DNA from: Ruegeria sp. EL01
GTDB taxonomy: Bacteria; Pseudomonadota; Alphaproteobacteria; Rhodobacterales; Rhodobacteraceae
Direction of reading: 5' to 3'
NCBI RefSeq assembly: GCF_900313035.1
Contig: NZ_OMPS01000033.1
Location: 62,001-126,000 of the forward strand
Length of the DNA: 64,000 nucleotides
The translations under genes and the position numbers were made by a program. The first letter of the stretch is position 1, and the number at the start of each line of letters is the position of its first letter. Of this stretch, positions 52,753 through 61,077 are shown piece by piece. The notes beneath the pieces are model-generated. The model was not told the DNA's origin. It saw only the letters and a list, made by a program, of their open reading frames with translations, and searched no databases.

Positions 52753-53538
52753 TCAAAGTGGGAGACTCTGGGATGAAGCATCCAAAAACTCACGAATGAT
52801 AGGATCAATTTTTCTATTGTCAGGATCAAAGGCCCCACAAACCTGCACGGCTTCTCGAAGAGAAACTGCATCGCTAATGCGCTTCCAGATTGTCTTGGAG
52901 GCATATGGGGTATGCCGGGGACGCGATGCAACTCCTAAGGTCAACCCTCTGAGGTAGTTGACTTGTTGCCGGTGCGCTGGGAAGAGGATGGTTTCAACCA
53001 GACTACCATCGTCCCCAGCTTCTCTTTCAATAACAAAAATCCGGTTCCCCCTATATGCTGCCAACCCTTCGAATTTAGCTCGTTGGCGAATGTTTCCGTC
53101 GCGGGAAGCAGCACGTTGCAATGTCTTTGAAACAATATATCCATCTTTTTCATAAAGGTAAGTGAGACTTCGCAATACCCTTCCCTCCCAAGAAGGAGAC
53201 GTTACGTACACATGGTAAAAACCCTGATATCTCCGAAGCGGTTTGGTCTGATCTGCGAACGCTGTCGTAAAATGACCGAGGGGCGTGGCCGCGTGAATTC
53301 CAGGTTCAGGCGTGTGTTCCTTCCTAAACACATTGTGAGGTTTGAATAACTCACTTTCAGAGATGGACAAGTAGTGAGCTATTCGACGCATCGTGTGGGC
53401 AGCAGGCAGTGCTGTTCCCTTCAAGTATCGATCAAACTGTTGCCTGTTGATTCCAATTTCTCGGCAAATTTTCGAAACTGTTCCCCGTTCGGCGCAAAGA
53501 AACCGAAGGTTTCCAGAAAAGTTGTCATTTGAACCCAA
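52753..53538 (-). CDS. Xre-type helix-turn-helix regulator with a C-terminal sensor-like domain
   Basis: This 261-residue protein has an N-terminal Xre helix-turn-helix of a divergent kind (VSKICREIGINRQQFDRYLKGTALPAAHTMRRIAHYL, about residues 20-58) and a long C-terminal domain with alternating strands (RYQGFYHVYVTSPSWEGRVLRSLTYLYEKDGYIV). It is divergent from the CocE-type hydrolase and peptide importer operon 120 bases away and is its most likely regulator. Ligand unknown. Confidence 0.8.
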   Translation of the reverse strand: MGSNDNFSGNLRFLCAERGTVSKICREIGINRQQFDRYLKGTALPAAHTMRRIAHYLSISESELFKPHNVFRKEHTPEPGIHAATPLGHFTTAFADQTKPLRRYQGFYHVYVTSPSWEGRVLRSLTYLYEKDGYIVSKTLQRAASRDGNIRQRAKFEGLAAYRGNRIFVIEREAGDDGSLVETILFPAHRQQVNYLRGLTLGVASRPRHTPYASKTIWKRISDAVSLREAVQVCGAFDPDNRKIDPIIREFLDASSQSLPL

Positions 53539-53658
53539 TTTCTTGCTCTCTCTTACGCTGAATAGCTAAAATTCGCACAAAAAAGCATACAACCACTCAC
53601 TTCCATTGTTCCAGCTAAAATCTGAGATTTGTACTAGCGAACAGAAATTTGTGAACTA

Positions 53659-55650
53659 ATGGCTGGCCAAAACTCCCATACCTTGATCAATGATCAGTGG
53701 ATTCCATTGCCCGATGGACGTCGGCTAGCTGCGCGAGTCTGGATGCCAAGTGGACTGGGGCCGTTTCCCGCCATTCTGGAGTATTTACCCTACCGCAAGC
53801 GCGACGGAACTGCACCTAGGGATGAGACCACTCACCCGGTCTTTGCAGATGCCGGCTACGTATGTGTCCGTATCGACATTGCCGGATCCGGAGATTCCGA
53901 CGGCCATCTTAAGGACGAATATTGTGAGCAAGAGCTTGATGATGGAGAAGCTGTGCTCGAGTGGATTGCTGCTCAGAGCTGGTGTAGTGGAAACGTCGGG
54001 ATAATCGGGATATCTTGGGGTGGATTCAATGGATTGCAGCTGGCTTATCGTCAACCAGAAGCACTAAAAGCGGTAGTTAGCGTTGCTTCCACTAGCGATC
54101 GTTTCATTGACGACTGCCGCTATATGGATGGCTGCCTCCTAACCGACAATTTTAATTGGTCTGCACAGCTTTCAACCTATCAGGCGCGGCCACCAGATCC
54201 AGAAATACGGGAGGATTGGCGCGAAGAATGGGTTAGTCGGATGCAGGGGTTACCTTTTTTTGGCGCCAAATGGTTGTGTCACCAAACTAGAGATGAATAT
54301 TGGGAACATGGCTCTGTGTGTGAGGACTTCTCGAGAGTAACTGTTCCGGTTCTGGCGGTTACCGGTTGGGCTGATGCTTACGTCAACACACCCCTTATTC
54401 TCTTGGAGAACCTGAATGGACCGACCAAAGCATTGATTGGTGCCTGGGAACATCGCTACGCGCATTTGTCGCGGGTCAACCCATCAGATTTTCACTCCGA
54501 AGTCATCGGTTGGTTTGACCGATGGCTCAAGTATGAACAAAACGGTGCCGAGGATTTGCCGAGTTATCGCGCTTTCATGCAAGAGCATTTCAACCCTCAG
54601 CCTGTTAGTACGCCACGCCGGGGACGCTGGGTCGCAGAGACTAGTTGGCCATCACCTAACATCCGGCATATGAACTGGTATCTTGGAAAATCGGCGCTTA
54701 CAAAATCGGTGCAAAATGGAACCGTCACGGTGGCAACACCTGCACATGTTGGGAACGCAGGAGGGAACTATTACGCGGGCATGCTAGCAGAGAATGAACT
54801 GCCCGGCGACCAAAGGCCGGATGATGCACTGTCTGTCTGCTTTGATACACCGGCCCTTGATGATCCATTGGAATTGATGGGGCGCGCCTGCTTGACCATC
54901 AACTTTTTGGTCAACCGTCCAGTTGCTCAAATAGTTGTTAGATTGTGCGATGTTTCACCAGACGGTGTTTCACAGCGGATATCATTCCGAGCAGTCAATC
55001 TGACGTATCACGGTAATAATGAAACCCCGGAGACATTGAGTCCGGGTAAACTCTACTCTGCAACTATTAAATTGAATGAATGTGCCCATCGGCTCCGCAA
55101 AGGCCACAAGTTGCGTCTGGCTTTGTCCAATAGCTATTGGCCGATGGTTTGGCCGGCACCCGAACCAGTTATTCTAGAGTTAGATCTGGCTGGGTGCAAA
55201 CTGGATTTGCCAATACGGTCCGTAGGTGTTGAGACAGAAGCTGCGGCCCCTGACTTTCCGCAGGACCATCCGATTCTGATGTCCCAAATTTTGAGACATC
55301 CAGACAGTACGGTCCGGTTCGAAACCCTGCCGGACGGCACTTTTGTTCGCGAAAATGAAGATGACTTAGGCGAAACGCGTAACCCTGATCATGGGCTGGT
55401 GTCCGGATACCGAATTTCAACCCGCTATTCTATACATCCCGATAATCCTACTAGCGCGAAGATTGAATCTCGATGGCAGTTTTCGTGCGGTCGAGGGAAA
55501 TGGCAAACTGAGATTGAAATTGAAGGCACAATGACCTGCGATCGGGACAATTTCTATCTTACGCGCAAATTGCGATCTACTGAAAGTGTGCACAAATCTG
55601 AAGTGGTGACGAAGGAGTGGTCTGAATCCATTCCGCGCGGGCTTCTATAA
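53659..55650 (+). CDS. CocE/NonD-family serine hydrolase (first paralogue)
   Basis: This 663-residue protein has a Peptidase_S15 alpha/beta-hydrolase domain: EYLPYRKRDGT, DIAGSGDSDG and the nucleophile S119 in GISWGG. A cap region (PPDPEIREDWREEWVSRMQG, YWEHGSVCEDF), VTGWADAYVN and a C-terminal jelly-roll (PepX_C-like, RPDDALSVCFDTPALD, HKLRLALSNSYWPMVWPAPEP) follow. No signal peptide is seen, so it is probably cytoplasmic. The family hydrolyses esters, amides or acyl-peptides such as cocaine or glutaryl-cephalosporin analogues. It is the first gene of the peptide-importer operon. A paralogue closes the set at 61078. Confidence 0.9.
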   Translation: MAGQNSHTLINDQWIPLPDGRRLAARVWMPSGLGPFPAILEYLPYRKRDGTAPRDETTHPVFADAGYVCVRIDIAGSGDSDGHLKDEYCEQELDDGEAVLEWIAAQSWCSGNVGIIGISWGGFNGLQLAYRQPEALKAVVSVASTSDRFIDDCRYMDGCLLTDNFNWSAQLSTYQARPPDPEIREDWREEWVSRMQGLPFFGAKWLCHQTRDEYWEHGSVCEDFSRVTVPVLAVTGWADAYVNTPLILLENLNGPTKALIGAWEHRYAHLSRVNPSDFHSEVIGWFDRWLKYEQNGAEDLPSYRAFMQEHFNPQPVSTPRRGRWVAETSWPSPNIRHMNWYLGKSALTKSVQNGTVTVATPAHVGNAGGNYYAGMLAENELPGDQRPDDALSVCFDTPALDDPLELMGRACLTINFLVNRPVAQIVVRLCDVSPDGVSQRISFRAVNLTYHGNNETPETLSPGKLYSATIKLNECAHRLRKGHKLRLALSNSYWPMVWPAPEPVILELDLAGCKLDLPIRSVGVETEAAAPDFPQDHPILMSQILRHPDSTVRFETLPDGTFVRENEDDLGETRNPDHGLVSGYRISTRYSIHPDNPTSAKIESRWQFSCGRGKWQTEIEIEGTMTCDRDNFYLTRKLRSTESVHKSEVVTKEWSESIPRGLL

Positions 55651-55671
55651 TATATTCCAAGGGAGGAAAAC

Positions 55672-57237
55672 ATGAAAATCGAATGGATAAAGGCGCCGAT
55701 CGGAAGGCGCAACTTTCTGAAGGGCGCGACCGCGCTTGGCGCGGCGTCTGCCTTGCCGATGGGTTGGGCAAATCGTGTGATGGCGGCAGACGATGGTGTT
55801 CTGCGAGTCCGATCCTATAGCGATCTGCGCTCGCTTGATCCGGCCTATAGTGGCGGAGCTTTCGACGAAGAAATGCACGCATGCATCTACAACAAGCTCA
55901 TTCAATTCAAACCGGGCGATGAATGGGGCTGGCAGCTTGATGCCGCATCTATGATTGAGCAGGTTGATCCCACTCACATTAAATTCGCTCTTCGCGATGA
56001 TATCGGCTTCACCAATGGATTTGGACCGATGACTGCCGAAGACGTCAAGTACAGCTTTGAGCGCATCATTGATGAAGAAATCGATTCGACCAACAAACCA
56101 GACATGGGATCTCTCAGCCATGTTGAAGTTACTGGTGAGCGCGAAGGAACTATTGTCCTGAATGAAGCCTTTGCGCCTTTGTGGTCAATCGCGCTTCCGT
56201 ATATTACCGGCAATATCATCTCGAAGGCTGCGGCCGAGGCCGAAGGCGGCAAGATCGGCACCGACCCAGTTGCGGAATCCGGCCCCTATTTGCGCGACAG
56301 TTGGAACCCAAAAGAAAAAACTGTGCTGAAACGGAACCCGGATTGGAAGGGTGATACGCCGGCTTGGGATACGATCGAAATCTATCCAATCGATGATGAA
56401 AATACCGCAGAAATTGCCTTTGAGGCAGGAGAAATCGACTTCACGCGGGTCTCACTTGGTGCGGTCGAGCGGTATCGCGAGGAAGTGCCAAACGGTGGTA
56501 CGCTGATCGAGAAACCGTCTCTTTACTATGTCTGGTTAGGGATGAATCTTGATCACCCAAAACTGCAAAATCCAAAATTGAGACAAGCTATTCAACATGC
56601 GGTGGACGTGCCAACAATATTGGAAGCCGCATATTTTAGCGCTGCTGAGCCATCTACCGGAATAATCGCCCCCGGTCTTGCTGGCAATCGCGCGGCTGGA
56701 CTGGTTCCACCTGAAGCCAACCTTGAAAAAGCGGCTGCGTTGCTGGCTGAATCGGGCGAAACCAATGTTACGCTGACCCTGGATATCCTGAACAAGAATA
56801 CCTACAGTGCGATGGCGCAGGTGATACAGGCCATGTTGGCCCAAATAGGGGTTACGGTTGAAATCAACGTCCTGGAGTCCGGCGCGTTCTGGGCCAGCGG
56901 TGACAACGAAGACCTGCAAATGGTCCTAAATCGGTACTCGATGACGCCTGATCCCTACTACGCAACCTCTTGGTTCACATCTGATCAGGCTGGTGTCTGG
57001 AACTGGGAACGGTTCCGCAACGATGAGTTTGACGAAATCCATGTCCAGGCTTCTCAGGAAACAGACCAGGGCAAGCGCGCTAAAATGTACCAGCGTGCAC
57101 AAGACCTGATGGAAGAAAGCGGCGCCTACCGCTTTATCACCCACGAAGCGACGCCGGTTGTTCACTCTTCGCGTGTAGTACCTGCCCTGCGGCCCGACGG
57201 CCTACCGCTCCTGCGTTACTTCGGCAAGGGTTTCTGA
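55672..57237 (+). CDS. Peptide/opine-type ABC transporter substrate-binding protein (Tat-exported)
   Basis: This 521-residue SBP_bac_5-family protein has a twin-arginine signal (GRRNFLKGATALG, cleavage near VMA-ADD). The family features are LDPAYSGGAFDEEMHACIYNKL, KFALRDDIGFTNGFGPMTAEDVKYSFERI and a late ESGAYRFITHEA. It binds di/oligopeptides or related zwitterions in the periplasm and passes them to the DppB/C-type permeases encoded next. GGGAGGAAAAC precedes the start. Confidence 0.93.
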   Translation: MKIEWIKAPIGRRNFLKGATALGAASALPMGWANRVMAADDGVLRVRSYSDLRSLDPAYSGGAFDEEMHACIYNKLIQFKPGDEWGWQLDAASMIEQVDPTHIKFALRDDIGFTNGFGPMTAEDVKYSFERIIDEEIDSTNKPDMGSLSHVEVTGEREGTIVLNEAFAPLWSIALPYITGNIISKAAAEAEGGKIGTDPVAESGPYLRDSWNPKEKTVLKRNPDWKGDTPAWDTIEIYPIDDENTAEIAFEAGEIDFTRVSLGAVERYREEVPNGGTLIEKPSLYYVWLGMNLDHPKLQNPKLRQAIQHAVDVPTILEAAYFSAAEPSTGIIAPGLAGNRAAGLVPPEANLEKAAALLAESGETNVTLTLDILNKNTYSAMAQVIQAMLAQIGVTVEINVLESGAFWASGDNEDLQMVLNRYSMTPDPYYATSWFTSDQAGVWNWERFRNDEFDEIHVQASQETDQGKRAKMYQRAQDLMEESGAYRFITHEATPVVHSSRVVPALRPDGLPLLRYFGKGF

Positions 57238-57255
57238 CCGTCCCGTAATCTTACA

Positions 57256-57288
57256 GGCGTGGCAACTGCATTCGGCTGTTGCCACGCC
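57256..57288 (+). terminator. Hairpin between peptide-binding-protein and permease genes
   Basis: An 11-bp perfect stem, GGCGTGGCAAC (57256-57266) with GTTGCCACGCC (57278-57288), has an 11-base loop and no T-run. It is probably an mRNA-stabilising or attenuating hairpin after the binding-protein gene. Confidence 0.6.
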
Positions 57289-57325
57289 CAGCGACCCGCC
57301 GAATAGCTATGGGGACCAACGCGCC

Positions 57326-58264
57326 ATGATACTTTTCACGCTCAAGCGCTTTGCGCTTGCATTGCTCATTCTGTTCGTGGCGGTGACCGTCATGTTCCTG
57401 ATGATCCGCGCTGTGCCTGGCGATCCGGTCCAGATCATGCTTGGGCCGCGCGCGACGCCCGAACTTCAGGCCCAACTCACTGCCGCGCTGGGGCTGGATC
57501 AACCAATTTGGAAACAACTTTTGATCTTCTACGGAAACCTCGTGCAGGGTGACCTGGGGACCGACGTCTTCTCAGGCCGATCCGTGACGAGCATTGTGTT
57601 CCAGCAATTGCCATTCACTCTGGAACTGATTTTTGCGTCGATCCTGTGGTCTGCAACACTGGGCATTGCACTTGGCGCCTATGCAGCTGCGCATCCCAAT
57701 ACGCTGATCGACCGGGTCGCCGCAGCAATATCTGTCAGTTTCGTCGCGGCACCGGCCTTTGTTGTCGCGCTTTTGGCGCTTCTGGTTTTTGCCGTGCATC
57801 TGCAATGGTTCCCCGCCATTGGCGCAGGAGAAGGGTTTTGGGACCGCCTTGACCATCTGATCCTGCCGGCCTTTGCTATCGGGTTAAGCTGGGTCGGCTA
57901 TATTGCCCGGCTGGTGCGGGCTTCGATGCTGGAGGTCATGGGCGAAAATCATGTGCGCACGGCCCGGGCCTTTGGTATCGCTGAACGTCGCGTGGTTCTG
58001 GTCTACGCCTTGCGCATTGCCATTTTGCCAGTCGTCACCGTGATCGGCGTAGGGATGGGCTTTCTGCTCAGCTCGGCCGTTTTTGCCGAAATCGTCTTTG
58101 CCCGGCCGGGTCTGGGTAAACTGGTGATCGATAGCATTACGACCCGAAACTACCCGATTGTTATGGGCTCTGTTCTCATATCAACGGCGCTGTTTGTGGT
58201 GTCCACCGCATTGGCAGACCTGATCAATGCGTTGCTCGATCCCCGTGCACGCACGGCTCATTGA
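57326..58264 (+). CDS. Peptide-type ABC transporter permease (DppB type)
   Basis: This 312-residue inner-membrane permease has six segments. Motifs are MIRAVPGDPVQIMLGPRATPE in the first periplasmic loop, FTLELIFASILWSATLGI and the EAA loop (HVRTARAFGIAERRVVLVYALRIAILP). The order binding protein - DppB - DppC - DppD - DppF is the standard one. Confidence 0.93.
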   Translation: MILFTLKRFALALLILFVAVTVMFLMIRAVPGDPVQIMLGPRATPELQAQLTAALGLDQPIWKQLLIFYGNLVQGDLGTDVFSGRSVTSIVFQQLPFTLELIFASILWSATLGIALGAYAAAHPNTLIDRVAAAISVSFVAAPAFVVALLALLVFAVHLQWFPAIGAGEGFWDRLDHLILPAFAIGLSWVGYIARLVRASMLEVMGENHVRTARAFGIAERRVVLVYALRIAILPVVTVIGVGMGFLLSSAVFAEIVFARPGLGKLVIDSITTRNYPIVMGSVLISTALFVVSTALADLINALLDPRARTAH

Positions 58265-58276
58265 GGAGGGGGCGTT

Positions 58277-59134
58277 ATGGAAAAATCACGTTCCGAACTC
58301 GGGCAGATCATCGTCGGTGTTGCCCGTGACCCGCTTGGGCTTATGGGGCTGATCATCGTTGGTGTGATCGTTTTCTGCGCAATCTTCGCCTATTGGATCG
58401 TGCCCTACGATCCGATCGCGATGGATATCAAATCCCGCATGCAAGGACCGTCCGCCGCGCATTTGCTGGGCACTGACCAACTGGGTCGTGATACGTTTTC
58501 ACGGGTTATCGCCGGTGGTCAGGTCGCGCTGAAGGTGGCGTTGCCGGCTGTGTTCGGTGCGATGGCGATTGGTCTGACCCTGGGTATGATTGCCGGGTAT
58601 GGGCCGAAATGGCTCGACAACCTTCTGATGTTGTTCTTCGATACCATTCGGTCCTTTCCGACGGTCATGTTTGCGCTTGCCGTTGTGGCCCTGATCGGAC
58701 CCAGCCTGCAAACAGTTGTGTTTGTCGTCATGGCGACCTCGATCCCGACCTATGGCCGGGTGGCCCGGACACAGACGCTGACGCTGCGCAATTCCGAGTT
58801 CATCCTGGCCGAACGGTCGATGGGGGCCAGCATGGCGCGCATTCTGGGCGTGCATATGTTGCCCAATATCATCGGCGTTCTGGCGGTGCTGGCGGCGATG
58901 GATATTCCCACGGTTATCGCACTGGAGGCAGGTCTGTCGTTCTTGGGTTTGGGTGTGAAGCCCCCAACACCCAGCTGGGGTGCTTTGCTGAAGGATGGGT
59001 ATTCCCTGATCCGCCAAACCCCCTGGCTGGTCGTTGGCGGAGGCCTTCCGATCATCCTGGCAACGCTTGGGTTTACGTTCCTGGGTGAAAGCCTGCGCGA
59101 TGTGGTTGACCCGAAACTGAGGAAACAGCGATGA
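58277..59134 (+). CDS. Peptide-type ABC transporter permease (DppC type)
   Basis: This 285-residue inner-membrane permease has an N-terminal segment before HLLGTDQLGRDTFSRVIAGG, the typical DppC motif. The EAA loop (FILAERSMGASMARILGVHMLPN) and SFLGLGVKPPTPSWGALL follow. GAGGAGGGGGCG precedes the start. The stop overlaps the next start (ATGA). Confidence 0.94.
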   Translation: MEKSRSELGQIIVGVARDPLGLMGLIIVGVIVFCAIFAYWIVPYDPIAMDIKSRMQGPSAAHLLGTDQLGRDTFSRVIAGGQVALKVALPAVFGAMAIGLTLGMIAGYGPKWLDNLLMLFFDTIRSFPTVMFALAVVALIGPSLQTVVFVVMATSIPTYGRVARTQTLTLRNSEFILAERSMGASMARILGVHMLPNIIGVLAVLAAMDIPTVIALEAGLSFLGLGVKPPTPSWGALLKDGYSLIRQTPWLVVGGGLPIILATLGFTFLGESLRDVVDPKLRKQR

Positions 59135-60111
59135 CCGATACACTTCTGGAAATCGACAACCTCAGCGTCGATTACGAAACAGGCCGCGGCGATCTCCAGG
59201 CCTTGAGGGACATCACCTTCAACGTCAACAAGGGCGAAATCGTTGGCATCGTCGGGGAATCCGGTTGCGGCAAATCCACGTTGATTTCATCCATCCTGCG
59301 TTTGACCGCTCCCAATACGCGGTTCCGCGAGGGTGAAATCAGATTCAAGGGGCAGGATTTGTTGCAGGTGTCCGAACGGCACATGCGTGATCTGCGTGGG
59401 GCTGATATATCCATTGTCTTTCAGGACCCGATGCAAACGCATAATCCGGTCCTGACCATCGGGCAACAGATGCTGGATATTCAACATCGCTCCAAACAAT
59501 CAAAGGCGGACAAACGGGCGCATGCGACCAAGATGCTGGGCGCTGTTGGTATTCCCGATCCCGAAGCGCGCCTAAAGCAGTATCCGCATGAATTCTCTGG
59601 CGGGATGCGCCAACGGATCGCCATCGCGATGGCGTTGATGTCCGAGCCTGACCTCTTGATCGCGGATGAACCCACCACTGCGTTGGACGCAACGCTTGAG
59701 GTGCAAATCATCGAACGTCTGCAAGAGCTGCAGCGCGAGTTTCACTGTGCCATCCTGTTCATCTCGCACCATCTGGGCGTGATTGCGGAACTCTGTGACC
59801 GGGTGGTAGTGATGTATGCCGGCGCAGTTGTCGAAAGCGGAGAGGTGCGTGAGATTTTCCACAATCCCAGGCATCCCTACACACGGCGTCTGATCGAATG
59901 TGACCCCGGTCACATCAAGGAACGCGCCCGCATCTTGCCGACCATCCCCGGCGAAGTGCCCGATCTGGCGAACTTGCCGGGGGGCTGCATTTTCCGGGTC
60001 CGGTGCGATCAGGCAATGGCGCGCTGTGCCAGCGACGTACCACCACTGGATCAATTGAAAGAAGGCCACCATGCCGCATGCTGGCTGAACCATGAGGAGG
60101 TCACAACATGA
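59131..60111 (+). CDS. Peptide-type ABC transporter ATP-binding protein (DppD type)
   Basis: This 326-residue cytoplasmic ATPase has Walker A GESGCGKST (residues 42-50), signature FSGGMRQRI (from residue 155), Walker B LLIADEPTTALD and H-loop ISHHLGV. The C-terminal oligopeptide-transporter extension ends with cysteines in GGCIFRVRCDQAMARC, which in some relatives bind an iron-sulfur cluster. It overlaps both neighbours by four bases (ATGA). Confidence 0.94.
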   Translation: MTDTLLEIDNLSVDYETGRGDLQALRDITFNVNKGEIVGIVGESGCGKSTLISSILRLTAPNTRFREGEIRFKGQDLLQVSERHMRDLRGADISIVFQDPMQTHNPVLTIGQQMLDIQHRSKQSKADKRAHATKMLGAVGIPDPEARLKQYPHEFSGGMRQRIAIAMALMSEPDLLIADEPTTALDATLEVQIIERLQELQREFHCAILFISHHLGVIAELCDRVVVMYAGAVVESGEVREIFHNPRHPYTRRLIECDPGHIKERARILPTIPGEVPDLANLPGGCIFRVRCDQAMARCASDVPPLDQLKEGHHAACWLNHEEVTT

Positions 60112-61052
60112 GCTTGCTGAACGTCGTAGACCTTAAAACCAGCTATGGCCCGGTCAATGTTTTGGCGGGTGTCAGCTTTACCGTAGAACCTGGCGAAACC
60201 TACGCGCTGGTTGGCGAAAGTGGTTCTGGCAAAACGACTGTTATTCGCGCCATTGCGGGTCTTGCGCCTGCGCAAGACGGCTCGGTCACTTTTGAGGGTC
60301 AGGAAATCCGGGGTGCGCCGGAAAGTGTCATGCGCCCGTTGCGCAAAGACATGACAATGATGTTTCAGGACCCGGTCGGCAGCCTCTCGCCACGCCTGAC
60401 GATCCGCAGCCTGATCACCGAACCTTATCGCATTCAAGGCATGAAAGACCGCGATCTGGATGCCGAGGCAAAGCGCCTTTTGGAAATGGTGAACCTGCCA
60501 ACGCATTTTGCAGACCGGTATCCTTATCAGCTGTCAGGCGGCCAGGCACGGCGTGTGGGCGTGGCGCGCGCGTTGGCACTGGAACCAAAACTGATCCTTG
60601 CGGATGAGCCGACCGCGGGCCTTGATGTGTCGGTACAGGGTGAGCTTTTGAACCTGCTCAACGATCTGCGCGAAAGGCTGGGACTGGCGATGGTGATCAT
60701 CACCCATAACCTCAGCGTTGTGCGCCATGTGGCCGACAGAATGGGTATCATGTATCTGGGCCGGTTGGTAGAAGAAGGCACAACCGAGACGATTTTCAAA
60801 GATCCGCGCCACCCCTACACCCGTTGCCTGCTGAGCGCCAACCCAGAGCCGGACCCGGATGCGCGGTTGGAACGGATCGCCCTAAAAGGTGAACCCCCCA
60901 GCCTGCTCAAACGCCCTTCGGGATGTGAATTCCGTGAACGTTGCCCTTTTGCCAAAGACATCTGCACCCAAACCCCTGAATGGAAATTGGACGGCGGCCA
61001 CGGGTTGCGCTGTCTGGCCCCGCTATCCAGCGATCAATCACAAGAAATATAG
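60108..61052 (+). CDS. Peptide-type ABC transporter ATP-binding protein (DppF type)
   Basis: This 314-residue ATPase is the partner of the DppD-type protein. It has Walker A GESGSGKTT (residues 36-44), signature LSGGQARRV, Walker B LILADEPTAGLD and H-loop ITHNLSV. The C-terminus has GCEFRERCPFAKDIC with several cysteines, as in oligopeptide-transporter ATPases. The second hydrolase gene follows 25 bases later. Confidence 0.94.
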   Translation: MSLLNVVDLKTSYGPVNVLAGVSFTVEPGETYALVGESGSGKTTVIRAIAGLAPAQDGSVTFEGQEIRGAPESVMRPLRKDMTMMFQDPVGSLSPRLTIRSLITEPYRIQGMKDRDLDAEAKRLLEMVNLPTHFADRYPYQLSGGQARRVGVARALALEPKLILADEPTAGLDVSVQGELLNLLNDLRERLGLAMVIITHNLSVVRHVADRMGIMYLGRLVEEGTTETIFKDPRHPYTRCLLSANPEPDPDARLERIALKGEPPSLLKRPSGCEFRERCPFAKDICTQTPEWKLDGGHGLRCLAPLSSDQSQEI

Positions 61053-61077
61053 CTAATAGTTATCTACAGGTGACAAA

